Notes under the pieces: model-generated
Database searches by the model: none
What the model saw: only the letters and a program-made list of their open reading frames with translations
What the model was told of the DNA's origin: nothing
Program-made: the position numbers and the translations under genes
Shown here: piece by piece, positions 36,191-46,996 of the stretch
How the letters are laid out: every line of letters begins with the position of its first letter
Numbering within the stretch: the first letter of the stretch is position 1
DNA from: Mycetocola sp.
Lineage (GTDB): Bacteria; Actinomycetota; Actinomycetes; Actinomycetales; Microbacteriaceae
DNA: 64,000 bases
Direction: 5' to 3'
Assembly: GCF_025464835.1 (NCBI RefSeq)
Contig: NZ_JAODMP010000021.1
Span: 62,001 to 126,000 of the forward strand

Positions 36191-36742
36191 ATGCTACACG
36201 CACTCGTTGCGGCGGCTGAAGAGGGCGCTACTCAAAACCCTCTGATTCCCGCGACCTACGACATCGTCTGGTCAGCGGTGTGTTTCGCCATCCTCTTGGT
36301 GTTCTTCTGGAAGAAAATCCTCCCGAAGATGCAGACCATGCTCGAAGAGCGTTCTGCGGCCATTGAGGGCAACATCGCCAAGGCGGATGAGGCACAGCGC
36401 CAGGCAGAGGCAGCGCTCGAGCAGTACACCGCTCAGCTCGCCGAAGCACGCCAGGAGGCCGGCCGCATCCGTGAGGCCGCTCGCGAAGACGGCAAGCAGA
36501 TCGTCACCGAGGCTCGCAGCCAGGCGATGGTCGAAGCTGCACGAGTGACGGCAGGCGCCCAGGCGCAGATCGAAGCCGAGCGACAGGCTGCTCTCGTCTC
36601 TCTTCGGAGCGACGTCGGCACCCTCGCCATCGACCTCGCCGGCAACGTCATCGGCGAGACCCTCGCTGACGACGCCAAGGCGACTGCCATCGTCGACCGT
36701 TTCCTCGCTGAACTCGAAGCTTCGGAGAAGGCCACCAAATAA
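36191..36742 (+). CDS. atpF: ATP synthase Fo subunit b
   Basis: Peripheral stalk subunit, 183 residues: one N-terminal membrane segment (IVWSAVCFAILLVFFW, about 20-36) and then a long Ala/Glu/Gln-rich helix to the end. AAGGAGG lies 4 nt before the ATG. Its stop TAA shares one base with the ATG of atpH. Confidence 0.95.
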   Translation: MLHALVAAAEEGATQNPLIPATYDIVWSAVCFAILLVFFWKKILPKMQTMLEERSAAIEGNIAKADEAQRQAEAALEQYTAQLAEARQEAGRIREAAREDGKQIVTEARSQAMVEAARVTAGAQAQIEAERQAALVSLRSDVGTLAIDLAGNVIGETLADDAKATAIVDRFLAELEASEKATK

Positions 36743-37536
36743 TGGGAAGCGCAACTCGGGAAGCTATCGCATCCTCGAAAAGGGCCCTGTCTGACACCGG
36801 GCGCATCGACCTGGCCACCGCTACGGATCTTTTCGCAGCCGGCCGGGTCGTCGGCGAGTCCGGTCAGCTGCGTTCGCTCCTCGCCGATCCGTCGGCCGCG
36901 AGCAGCGTGAAGGTCTCGGTCGTCGACCGGGTCTTCCGCACGCAGCTCAGCGCGCAGGCGCTCGACCTCCTCCGGGAGATCGTCTCCGCGCGCTGGTCGA
37001 ACGCGGACGACCTTCTGGGCGGGATCGAAGAGCTCGGCCTCCGGGCCGCTGCGGTTGCAGCCGGGCCGGACGCCCGGCTGGAGGCACAGCTCTTCACGTT
37101 CGGCCAGTCCGTCTCCTCCGACTCGGGACTCGAGCTCGCGCTCGGCTCGAAGCTCGGTGCACAGGATGCGAAGAGCACGCTCGTCGAGAAACTCCTCAGC
37201 GGCAACGGCTCAGTGGAAACCGTCGAGATCGTCAAGCACCTCGTGTTGCAGCCTCGCGGCCGTCGTATCGGAGAGCTTCTCCGCCACGCTGCTTCCGTCA
37301 TCGCTGACCAGCAGGGTTACATCGTCGCCAACGTCACCAGCGCTTTCCCGCTCGGGGCGGCTCAGGTGGAGCGACTCGAAAAGGGACTCGCGGCGCAGTA
37401 CGGCCGCAAGCTCCGACTCAACCAGATCGTCGATCCGAGCGTCATCGGCGGCCTGCGCGTGCAGGTCGGCGACGATGTCATCGACGGCAGTATCGCCTCA
37501 CGCCTCAGCGAACTTAGACTTCAGCTTGCTGGCTAG
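36742..37536 (+). CDS. atpH: ATP synthase F1 subunit delta
   Basis: Links the peripheral stalk to F1; 264 residues, longer than the roughly 180 of E. coli but usual for actinobacteria. The C-terminal signature LRLNQIVDPSVIGGLRVQVGDDVIDGS is clear. It overlaps atpF by one base and is followed by 51 bp before atpA. Confidence 0.94.
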   Translation: MGSATREAIASSKRALSDTGRIDLATATDLFAAGRVVGESGQLRSLLADPSAASSVKVSVVDRVFRTQLSAQALDLLREIVSARWSNADDLLGGIEELGLRAAAVAAGPDARLEAQLFTFGQSVSSDSGLELALGSKLGAQDAKSTLVEKLLSGNGSVETVEIVKHLVLQPRGRRIGELLRHAASVIADQQGYIVANVTSAFPLGAAQVERLEKGLAAQYGRKLRLNQIVDPSVIGGLRVQVGDDVIDGSIASRLSELRLQLAG

Positions 37537-37587
37537 CGCCAGTAGACAACGTAGGGGACATCCGTCCCCACACAGATAGGGAAGAAG

Positions 37588-39225
37588 ATGGCAGAACTTA
37601 CGATCAGCCCCGACGAGATTCGGGATGCTCTCAAGGACTTCGTCACGGCTTACGAGCCGGGTAAGGCCACAACCACTGAGGTCGGCTACGTCACCGACGC
37701 TGGTGACGGCATCGCCCACGTTGAGGGTCTGCCAGGCGTGATGGCCAACGAGCTCATCCGTTTCGCGGATGGAACGCTCGGGCTCGCACAGAACCTCGAT
37801 GAGAACGAGATCGGCGTGGTCGTGCTCGGCGAGTTCAACGGCATCGTCGAAGGCATGGAAGTCACCCGCACGGGAGAGGTGCTCTCGACCCCGGTCGGCG
37901 ACGCGTTCCTCGGCCGCGTGGTGGACCCGCTCGGTGCTCCGATCGACGGCCTCGGCGAGATCAAGGCGGAGACCCGCCGCGCCCTCGAACTGCAGGCCCC
38001 TGGTGTCATGCAGCGCAAGAGCGTGCACGAGCCGATGCAGACCGGTATCAAGGCGATCGACGCCATGATCCCGATCGGCCGCGGCCAGCGCCAGCTGATC
38101 ATCGGTGACCGCCAGACCGGCAAGTCAGCGATCGCGATCGACACCATCATCAACCAGAAGGCGAACTGGGAGACCGGCGACCCGAACAAGCAGGTTCGCT
38201 GCATCTACGTCGCCATCGGCCAGAAGGGTTCGACGATCGCCGCCATCAAGGCAGCGCTTGAAGAGTCCGGCGCCATGGAGTACACGACCATCGTCGCAGC
38301 TCCGGCATCCGACCCGGCCGGCTTCAAGTACCTCGCCCCTTACACCGGTTCTGCCATCGGCCAGCACTGGATGTACGGCGGCAAGCACGTCCTCATCGTC
38401 TTCGATGACCTGTCGAAGCAGGCAGAGGCCTACCGTGCCGTCTCGCTGCTGCTGCGCCGTCCGCCAGGACGCGAGGCGTACCCCGGTGACGTGTTCTACC
38501 TGCACTCCCGTCTGCTCGAGCGTTGTGCCAAGCTCTCGGACGAGCTCGGCGCCGGATCGATGACCGGTCTTCCGCTCATCGAGACCAAGGCGAACGACGT
38601 CTCCGCATACATCCCGACCAACGTGATCTCGATCACCGATGGCCAGATCTTCCTCCAGTCCGACCTGTTCAACGCCAACCAGCGTCCGGCAGTCGACGTG
38701 GGAATCTCGGTCTCGCGAGTCGGTGGTGACGCCCAGGTCAAGAGCATCAAGAAGGTTTCGGGAACGCTGAAGATCGAGCTCGCTCAGTACCGGTCGCTCG
38801 AGGCATTCGCGATGTTCGCGTCCGACCTCGACCCGGCCAGCCGCCGCCAGCTCGCTCGTGGTGCCCGACTGACCGAGTTGCTGCGCCAGCCGCAGTACTC
38901 GCCGTTCCCCATCGAGAACCAGGTCGTCTCTTTCTGGGCCGGTACCAAGGGCAAGCTGGACGAGGTCCCTGTAGAGGACATCCTGCGGTTCGAAAGCGAA
39001 CTGCACGACTACCTCGGCCGGAACACCCAGGTCCTGACCAAGCTCCGCGACAGCAACGTGCTGAGCGATGACATCGTCGACGAACTCGATGCTGCCGTCG
39101 ACCGGTTCAAGCAGGAGTTCCAGACCGGTGCGGGCAAGCCCCTCAGCGGCCCGGGCTCCGAGCAGTTCAGTGAGCTGCCGGCTGAAGACGTCAACCAGGA
39201 AAAGATCGTCAAGGGACGTCGATAA
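37588..39225 (+). CDS. atpA: ATP synthase F1 subunit alpha
   Basis: Non-catalytic nucleotide-binding subunit, 545 residues. Walker A is [10 protein letters not shown] near 172, and the Arg finger lies in the [13 protein letters not shown] region near 370-380. The C-terminal extension of about 35 residues beyond E. coli ([14 protein letters not shown] end) is usual in actinobacteria. GGGAAG lies upstream of the ATG. Confidence 0.97.
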   Translation: MAELTISPDEIRDALKDFVTAYEPGKATTTEVGYVTDAGDGIAHVEGLPGVMANELIRFADGTLGLAQNLDENEIGVVVLGEFNGIVEGMEVTRTGEVLSTPVGDAFLGRVVDPLGAPIDGLGEIKAETRRALELQAPGVMQRKSVHEPMQTGIKAIDAMIPIGRGQRQLIIGDRQTGKSAIAIDTIINQKANWETGDPNKQVRCIYVAIGQKGSTIAAIKAALEESGAMEYTTIVAAPASDPAGFKYLAPYTGSAIGQHWMYGGKHVLIVFDDLSKQAEAYRAVSLLLRRPPGREAYPGDVFYLHSRLLERCAKLSDELGAGSMTGLPLIETKANDVSAYIPTNVISITDGQIFLQSDLFNANQRPAVDVGISVSRVGGDAQVKSIKKVSGTLKIELAQYRSLEAFAMFASDLDPASRRQLARGARLTELLRQPQYSPFPIENQVVSFWAGTKGKLDEVPVEDILRFESELHDYLGRNTQVLTKLRDSNVLSDDIVDELDAAVDRFKQEFQTGAGKPLSGPGSEQFSELPAEDVNQEKIVKGRR

Positions 39226-39228
39226 GTA

Positions 39229-41620
<2,392 letters not shown>

Positions 41621-41622
41621 GA

Positions 41623-41886
41623 ATGGCGTCGCTCAAGGTCAGCGTTGTCGGTGCCGACCAGGAAGTCTGGTCGGGCACCGCCTCCATGGTCATCGCCAGG
41701 ACGGTCGAAGGAGAGATCGGTATTCTCCCCGGCCATGAGCCGATGCTGGCCATCCTCGCTGAAGGTGAAGTGCGCGTGACCGCCGAAAACGGCGATAAAA
41801 TCACCGCACGGGCGGCCGATGGTTTCCTTTCCGTCGACAACAACATCGTCACCGTCGTGGCCGGCAACGCCAGCCTCGTCAAGTAG
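41623..41886 (+). CDS. atpC: ATP synthase F1 subunit epsilon (short form)
   Basis: Only 87 residues; E. coli epsilon is 139. The beta-sandwich domain is complete (SLKVSVVGADQEVWSGTASM, GEIGILPGHEPMLAIL, GFLSVDNNIVTVVA), but the C-terminal two-helix domain that inhibits ATP hydrolysis is absent. The gene ends cleanly at TAG and the following sequence shows no continuation, so this is a natural short form, not a frameshift. It is the last gene of the atp operon. Confidence 0.94.
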   Translation: MASLKVSVVGADQEVWSGTASMVIARTVEGEIGILPGHEPMLAILAEGEVRVTAENGDKITARAADGFLSVDNNIVTVVAGNASLVK

Positions 41887-41905
41887 CCCGCCGCAAGGCC
41901 CCCGT

Positions 41906-41968
41906 AACGCCCCGTGTTGATCCTGCTCCCTCCGTCTGAGACGAAGAGAGCGGGTGGCACGGGGCGTT
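41906..41968 (+). promoter_or_regulatory. inverted repeat enclosing the yaaA start codon
   Basis: AACGCCCCGTG (41906-41916) and CACGGGGCGTT (41958-41968) are perfectly complementary over 11 bp with a 41-nt loop. The 5' arm includes the GTG start codon at 41914-41916. It could hide the start codon in atp read-through RNA or act as a terminator. Confidence 0.5.
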
Positions 41969-42654
41969 CGTTGTCGCTCGAACAGTTGCGTTTCCCTGCT
42001 CTGACGGATGCGCGTCGTGCGCTCATCGAGGATGTCGTGACCCTGTCGCAGGATCCGGATGCCGCGATCGCCGCCCTGAAGCTGGGCCCGAAACAGCACG
42101 GTGAGGTCGAGACGAATCGCGGGCTGTGGCAGTCACCGACGATGCCTGCTCTCGATCGCTACACCGGAGTGCTGTTCGACGCACTGGACCCGGCAACGCT
42201 CGGTGCCGAGGCCCGCTCGTTCGCCGGGCGGCATCTGGTTATCCACGCGGCGCTGCTCGGACCGATCGGGGCGCTCGACCCGATTCCGTCTTACCGCCTT
42301 TCGCATGACTCGCGGGTGCCAGGCCGTCCGCTCAAGCGTCACTGGCGGGCCGTCGTCGAGGTGGCGCTCGGCACAGAGCCCGGGCTCGTGCTCGATCTGC
42401 GCTCGGAGGCGTACGTCGGTCTCGGGCCGGCACCGTCCGGGTCACGCTTCCTCAGGGTGCTCACCGAGGGGCAGGGCGGCACACGGCGCGCGCTCAACCA
42501 CTTCAACAAGCAGGCGAAAGGCCGCTTCACCCGAGCGCTGCTTCAGGCCGGCGTCGCGTTTTCCGACGTCGGCGAACTGCTCGACTGGGCTGCGAGTGCC
42601 GGGTTCCAGCTCGAACGCCAGCCAGACACGACCGACCTGGCACTCGTCGTCTGA
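41914..42654 (+). CDS. yaaA: YaaA-type peroxide stress protein
   Basis: A 246-residue member of the YaaA/DUF328 family. E. coli YaaA limits free iron and DNA damage during hydrogen peroxide stress. The family opening LILLPPSETKRAGG is clear, with DRYTGVLFDALD, YRLSHDSRVPG and LNHFNKQAKGRFTRALL (the family's NhynK-AKG-ar segment). GTG 41914 is the only sensible start; no Shine-Dalgarno is evident. It converges with tag, 11 bp between stops. Confidence 0.9.
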   Translation: MLILLPPSETKRAGGTGRSLSLEQLRFPALTDARRALIEDVVTLSQDPDAAIAALKLGPKQHGEVETNRGLWQSPTMPALDRYTGVLFDALDPATLGAEARSFAGRHLVIHAALLGPIGALDPIPSYRLSHDSRVPGRPLKRHWRAVVEVALGTEPGLVLDLRSEAYVGLGPAPSGSRFLRVLTEGQGGTRRALNHFNKQAKGRFTRALLQAGVAFSDVGELLDWAASAGFQLERQPDTTDLALVV

Positions 42655-42665
42655 ATCGGCCAGGC

Positions 42666-43247
42666 TCAGCCTGCGGCGCGCCAGCAGCCCGCGACGTGGT
42701 CGTCGACGAGACCGGCGGATTGCATCAACGCGTACATCGTGGTCGGGCCGACGAACCGGTAGCCCCGCCGCCGCAGCTCCGCGCTCAACGCGGAGGACTC
42801 GGTGGTGACGGCGGGGATGTCGCCCAGCTGCGTCGGGCGCGGACGCCCCGGTGCCGGCTGGAAGCTCCAGACCAGGTCGGACAGGCTCTCGCCCAGTTGC
42901 TGAGTGACGCGAGCGTTGCCGATCACGGCGTTTATCTTGCCGCGGTGGCGGATGATCGTCGCGTCCAGGACGAGACGATCGACGTCAGCCTCCGTCATCG
43001 CCGCGACGCGGTCGATGTCGAACTCGGCGAATGCCGCCCGGAAGGCCGGGCGCCGGCGGAGGATCGTGATCCATGAGAGCCCCGCCTGGAAACCCTCGAG
43101 GCTGATCTTCTCGAATACGGGGCGGTCACCGAGAAGCGGGGTTCCCCATTCCTCGTCATGGTATCTCTGATACTCCGGATCGGATCCCGCCCAGGCGCAG
43201 CGCGAGCGGCCATCCGCGCCGACGACCAGCGATCGGGAGTCGGTCAC
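42666..43247 (-). CDS. tag: DNA-3-methyladenine glycosylase I
   Basis: Excises 3-methyladenine from alkylated DNA, 193 residues. The N-terminal signature RCAWAGSDPEYQRYHDEEWGTP (part of the zinc site and active region), ISLEGFQAGLSWITILRRR near 55 and C-terminal HVAGCWR are typical of Tag. The Glu of SLEGFQAGLSW is the catalytic-pocket residue. GTG start at 43247. It lies 54 bp downstream of ogt on the same strand, so the two alkylation-repair genes may be expressed together. Confidence 0.93.
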   Translation of the reverse strand: MTDSRSLVVGADGRSRCAWAGSDPEYQRYHDEEWGTPLLGDRPVFEKISLEGFQAGLSWITILRRRPAFRAAFAEFDIDRVAAMTEADVDRLVLDATIIRHRGKINAVIGNARVTQQLGESLSDLVWSFQPAPGRPRPTQLGDIPAVTTESSALSAELRRRGYRFVGPTTMYALMQSAGLVDDHVAGCWRAAG

Positions 43248-43301
43248 AGCTGGGTCCTTCGGGTCGCGGCAAGAATGGGGGCGTCGTCAGGATAGCCGAC
43301 G

Positions 43302-43835
43302 CTAGCGGTGGGGGATGCCCTCGTGGTCGAGGAGCCACAGCTTGGTCGACACGCCGTCGCCCTGGCTGTAGCCGACCACCCCTCCCGCGCCCGACAGGAC
43401 CCGGTGGCATGGAACCAGCAAGGGAAGCGGGTTCGCACGGATCGCGCCGCCGACAGCGCGCCCTGAAGGGCCCGAACCGACGCCGTGACCGAGAAGTCCG
43501 TAGGTGCTCGCCGTGCCGAACGGGATGTCGGCGAGAGCTGACCAGACCCGGATCTGGAACGGTGTGCCTTCAGCGGCAATCGGGATGTCGAAGAGCCGCC
43601 GCTCACCGTCGAAGTATTCGGCCAGCTGTTCGGCGGCCGTCATCAGCACGTCGATCGCCGTTTCACGATAGCCGTCTCGAGGCAACCGTCCGCCACGTTC
43701 GATCTGCACGCCGGTGACAGCGGCGCCGTCGCTCGTGAGCTCGATCCGCCCGAGTGGGCTCGTCATTCGTACGAGACCGACCGGCCGGTCGAACAGGGTG
43801 GGCTGAGGCTCTTGGGGAAGTGTGCGAGGTGTCAT
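43302..43835 (-). CDS. ogt: methylated-DNA-protein-cysteine methyltransferase
   Basis: Direct reversal of O6-alkylguanine, 177 residues. The acceptor Cys is in LLVPCHRVLSGAGGVVGYSQG near 145, and the helix-turn-helix recognition segment is in TASTYGLLGHGVG. The first 20 residues (MTPRTLPQEPQPTLFDRPVG) are an extra tail. On the minus strand TACTGT ends 6 nt before the ATG, so the gene has its own leaderless-type promoter upstream of tag. Confidence 0.93.
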   Translation of the reverse strand: MTPRTLPQEPQPTLFDRPVGLVRMTSPLGRIELTSDGAAVTGVQIERGGRLPRDGYRETAIDVLMTAAEQLAEYFDGERRLFDIPIAAEGTPFQIRVWSALADIPFGTASTYGLLGHGVGSGPSGRAVGGAIRANPLPLLVPCHRVLSGAGGVVGYSQGDGVSTKLWLLDHEGIPHR

Positions 43836-43841
43836 GGACCG

Positions 43842-43847
43842 ACAGTA
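43842..43847 (-). promoter_or_regulatory. -10 element TACTGT, leaderless start of ogt
   Basis: On the minus strand TACTGT ends 6 nt before the ATG at 43835. Confidence 0.5.
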
Positions 43848-43931
43848 CGAGTGCGCGGCCAGCCGATCCGTTGCTCGACCGTTTCGGGGGAGAAGATGCC
43901 TCCGGAACGCCCTGTGGAGGAACCGCCCCGC

Positions 43932-43937
43932 TAGCCT
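43932..43937 (+). promoter_or_regulatory. -10 element TAGCCT, leaderless start
   Basis: TAGCCT ends 6 nt before the ATG at 43944 of the second aldo/keto reductase. Confidence 0.55.
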
Positions 43938-43943
43938 TGGGGG

Positions 43944-44921
43944 ATGGCAGACATCGAATACCGCACCCTTGGCAATAGCGGCCTCCGCGTTTCAACGATC
44001 GGGCTTGGCTGCAACAACTTCGGCAGGCTTGGCACCGCCACTGAGACCCAGCAAGGCACCGACGCCGTCCTGTCCGCGGCCCTGGACGCCGGAGTCACCC
44101 TGCTCGACACGGCAGACATGTACGGCAAAGCGCCTGGCCTCAGTGAAACCCTGATGGGGAACGCTCTTCGCGGCCGCCGCGACCAGGTGGTGCTCGCGAC
44201 GAAGTTCGGCCATTCAGGCGCCGATGTGGGCATCGAGGGCTGGGGGGCGAAGGGGTCGAGACGATACGTCCGCCTCGCCGTCGAAGCTTCCCTCAGGCGA
44301 CTGCAGACCGACTGGATCGACCTGTACCAGTTGCACACGCCAGACCCCGTCACTCCGATCGAGGAGACACTCGCGGCGCTCGACGACCTGATCCGCGAGG
44401 GCAAAGTTCGCTACATCGGTTCCTCGAACCTCGCCGGCTGGCAGATAGCCGAGGCGGAGTTGACCGCCGAGCTTTCCGGGCACCCGAAATTCATCTCGGC
44501 GCAGAACGAGTTCAGTCTCATCGTGCGTGACGCCGAGCGGGAGGTGCTTCCGGCGGTCCGGCACTTCGGGCTCGGCTTCCTGCCATACTTCCCGCTGTAC
44601 AACGGCCTCTTCACCGGCAAATTCGGCCGGGAAGGCGGACCGCTCGATTCCCGGATCATGCGCCAGCGCAGCCACCTTCTCGACAGTGCTCCGTGGGACG
44701 CGATCGACGCGTTCCAGGCGTTCTGCGACGAACGCGACATCACGATGCTGCAGGCGACGTTCGCCTGGCTGCTTGCCCAACCCGCGCTCACGAGCGTCAT
44801 CGCGGGGGCAACCCGACCGGAGCAGATCGCGCAGAACGCGGATGCCGCGACGGCGTGGCATCCGTCGCCTGAGGATGTGGAGGCCATCTCGGCCCTGTTC
44901 GCTCCGGCCGCCGACGCCTGA
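43944..44921 (+). CDS. aldo/keto reductase
   Basis: A 325-residue NADPH-dependent reductase of the AKR superfamily, closer to the YghZ/general stress group than to the first AKR in this window. The opening is YRTLGNSGLRVSTIGLGCNNFGR. The tetrad residues are seen in LLDTADMYGKA (Asp, Tyr), VVLATKFGHSG (Lys) and LYQLHTPDP (His). The C-terminal VIAGATRPEQIAQNADA binds NADPH. Substrate unknown. Confidence 0.92.
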   Translation: MADIEYRTLGNSGLRVSTIGLGCNNFGRLGTATETQQGTDAVLSAALDAGVTLLDTADMYGKAPGLSETLMGNALRGRRDQVVLATKFGHSGADVGIEGWGAKGSRRYVRLAVEASLRRLQTDWIDLYQLHTPDPVTPIEETLAALDDLIREGKVRYIGSSNLAGWQIAEAELTAELSGHPKFISAQNEFSLIVRDAEREVLPAVRHFGLGFLPYFPLYNGLFTGKFGREGGPLDSRIMRQRSHLLDSAPWDAIDAFQAFCDERDITMLQATFAWLLAQPALTSVIAGATRPEQIAQNADAATAWHPSPEDVEAISALFAPAADA

Positions 44922-44984
44922 AACCGGGCGACGGCCCCGGCGACGGGAACGTTCGCTGGAGGCGGAGAGAAGTCGGCCTCGAGT

Positions 44985-45010
44985 CAGCTGAGTGAGCACT
45001 CACTCAGCTG
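44985..45010. promoter_or_regulatory. 26-bp perfect palindrome, probable TetR-family operator
   Basis: CAGCTGAGTGAG-CA-CTCACTCAGCTG: 12-bp arms with a 2-bp centre. The core TGAGTGAGCACTCACTCA is like operators of TetR-family regulators. It lies directly upstream of a TetR remnant, so it was probably that regulator's own site. Confidence 0.65.
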
Positions 45011-45039
45011 GAACCGCCGGGTTCCCTTCCCCGAATCGA

Positions 45040-45635
45040 CTCTCGACCAACCCGCCGCGCGGCGCCACTCTCTCCCGAAGACCGGCGCTCGATGTTCGTC
45101 GACGCGGTTCTTTCGCTGATCCTCGAACGGGGCAGCGAAGTCGCCTCCCGCCAGCTCGCCGAGAAGACGGAGCCGCCGAACGAACGGTCTTCCTGGCGTT
45201 CGGCGTCAAGAACAGCGTCCTCACCGGGGCGGTAGCCCGCTTCCTCGACCGGGAACCCCCGCTCACCGAACTGGCCGCCATCAACCCCGCCCGGCCGTTG
45301 GAGCAGAAGATCCGGTCGATCGTCGCAGCACTTCACCGTCGCTTCGAAGGAGTCTTCCGCCTGATGTCCACGCTCGACGAAGAGGACCGCCCGACCCCGG
45401 CGTCCGTCCGGGAGGACATCGAGCGACTCGTCGGCGCGGCGCTCGCCCCCGACTCGGAGAAGCTTCGGTGGAGCGCGGCGCAGATCGCCCAGCTTGCTCG
45501 ACTCTTGCCTTCTCGAGTTCGTTCCCACTCCTCCGCGACGCCGACGTCATCCTCGTCATGGAGGCTGGACGGATCGTCGAGCAGGGCACCCACGACTCGC
45601 TGCTGGCCCAGGGCGGCGCCTACGACAGCCTGTGA
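45040..45635 (+). pseudogene. TetR regulator remnant fused by deletion to the C-terminus of an ABC exporter ATPase
   Basis: The first frame has a TetR helix-turn-helix start (FVDAVLSLILERGSEVASRQLAEK), shifts to TVFLAFGVKNSVLTGAVARFLDR and continues through IRSIVAALHRRFEGVFRLMS, SVREDIERLVGAAL and WSAAQIAQLARLL. A second shift gives FSSSFPLLRDADVILVMEAGRIVEQGTHDSLLAQGG, ending at TGA. The part from RDADVILVM onward is the end of an ABC exporter ATPase domain, just after its switch region. So a regulator and a downstream transporter were joined by deletion, with two frameshifts in the TetR part. Confidence 0.72.
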
Positions 45636-45762
45636 AACTGGCCGTTCGCTGCCCCGGTGAGCGACGGGGCGTAATCCTCCCCAGGCGGCACCCCCGCTGG
45701 GGCTGTCCACAGATTGCCTGGGTTCTGCGGGGGAGGCGCCCGCATAACTCAGGCTTTCCGGC

Positions 45763-46917
45763 ATGACCACCATCATCAAGGCTTCCGAAGCGCAGGACTT
45801 CCTCGCCCTTGTCCCGCACCTGACCGGCTTCCAGCCGGAACAGAGCATCGTCCTCGTTGCGTTTCGCGGAAACCGCACCTGCGGGGCGCTGCGCCTCGAC
45901 CTTCCGGCAGCGGACGCTACCGTTGCGGCTCGCCGTCGCGCTGCCACAACGATGCTCGGAATGGTCTGCAGGATCCCGGACGCCGACGCACTCGTCCCCG
46001 TCGTCTACACGCACGCCTCGTTCACCTCCCGAGACCGGATGCCGTACCGGACCGTGATCGACAACGTCCTCACCAGGGCCAGATACTCGGGTTTCCTGGT
46101 GCGCGACGCCCTGTGCGTGGCGTCGGATGCCTGGGGTAGCTACCTCGACGAGGACTGCCCGGCACAGGGCCGGCCACTCGAACTGATCGCCGCTTCGCCG
46201 GCCAGACGCACGCTCGCCCGCACGGCAGAGCCTCCACGTCTCGTCGATGTGGAGGCGGAGTCCCGGCTGCCGGTACCGGATTTCCCGACACGTGAACAGA
46301 CGGCCACACGTTATACCGAGCTGGACTCCCTGCGCGGATCTGCGGAACTCGGGCCGGCACTCATGTTCGACCACTCTTTCGGAGGCGACGTCGTCGCATT
46401 CGCCGACGCGCTGCTCGTCGGCGCCGATGAGTCGGTCTCACCTCACGATGCCGCTCTTCTGGGCTTTCTTGTGCAGGCGCCTGCCCTTCGCGACGAAGTG
46501 CTCCTGACCTGGGCCTGGGGTCCGGAATTCGGGGTGTCGGTCGGTGAGATGAACGCCAGGTATTCCGCCGGCGAAGACATCAGCATGGTGCCCGGCGCGA
46601 TGGCGCTCGGGGGTTTCGGCATGCCGAGACCGGATCCGCGACGGCTGAAGACAGCCATCCGGGTTCTTCGGTACACGACCCCCCGGCTTCCCCGCCGTGC
46701 GCAGGCACCGCTGCTCACCATGCTCGCGTGGGCGCACTGGTCGCTGGGCTCGGGAACCCTCGCCTCGCGCTGGGTGGCGCAGGCTCGGACCCTCGACCCG
46801 GAGCACGGCCTTGCCCGACTTCTCGATCAGATGCTCTCGGCCGGCCGGCTCCCGGATTGGGCGTGGGACGTCCCCCCGGACGCCACGGCTGGGACGACAA
46901 TCGACGCCAGAGGGTAA
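45763..46917 (+). CDS. DUF4192 domain-containing protein
   Basis: A 384-residue actinobacterial protein of unknown function. The DUF4192 opening is IIKASEAQDFLALVPHLTGFQPEQSIVLVAF, with an RG-N-RTCGALRLDLP stretch next and LLTMLAWAHWSLGSGTLASRWVAQA, a TPR-like helix pair, at about 325-345. There is no signal peptide or membrane segment. CAGGCT ends 7 nt before the ATG. It is 80 bp upstream of the PP2C gene. Confidence 0.85.
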   Translation: MTTIIKASEAQDFLALVPHLTGFQPEQSIVLVAFRGNRTCGALRLDLPAADATVAARRRAATTMLGMVCRIPDADALVPVVYTHASFTSRDRMPYRTVIDNVLTRARYSGFLVRDALCVASDAWGSYLDEDCPAQGRPLELIAASPARRTLARTAEPPRLVDVEAESRLPVPDFPTREQTATRYTELDSLRGSAELGPALMFDHSFGGDVVAFADALLVGADESVSPHDAALLGFLVQAPALRDEVLLTWAWGPEFGVSVGEMNARYSAGEDISMVPGAMALGGFGMPRPDPRRLKTAIRVLRYTTPRLPRRAQAPLLTMLAWAHWSLGSGTLASRWVAQARTLDPEHGLARLLDQMLSAGRLPDWAWDVPPDATAGTTIDARG

Positions 46918-46996
46918 GCCTCGTCTCCGGTCGTCTGCCGCGACCGCTATTATCGACGCAGGCCACACGTTCGTGAGGCATCGAAAGGATGATTGC

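Noticed and set aside
44992-45660. 222-aa + ORF as a real TetR gene
   Set aside because: The helix-turn-helix part is in another frame and the end shifts into an ABC ATPase tail, so it is a pseudogene.
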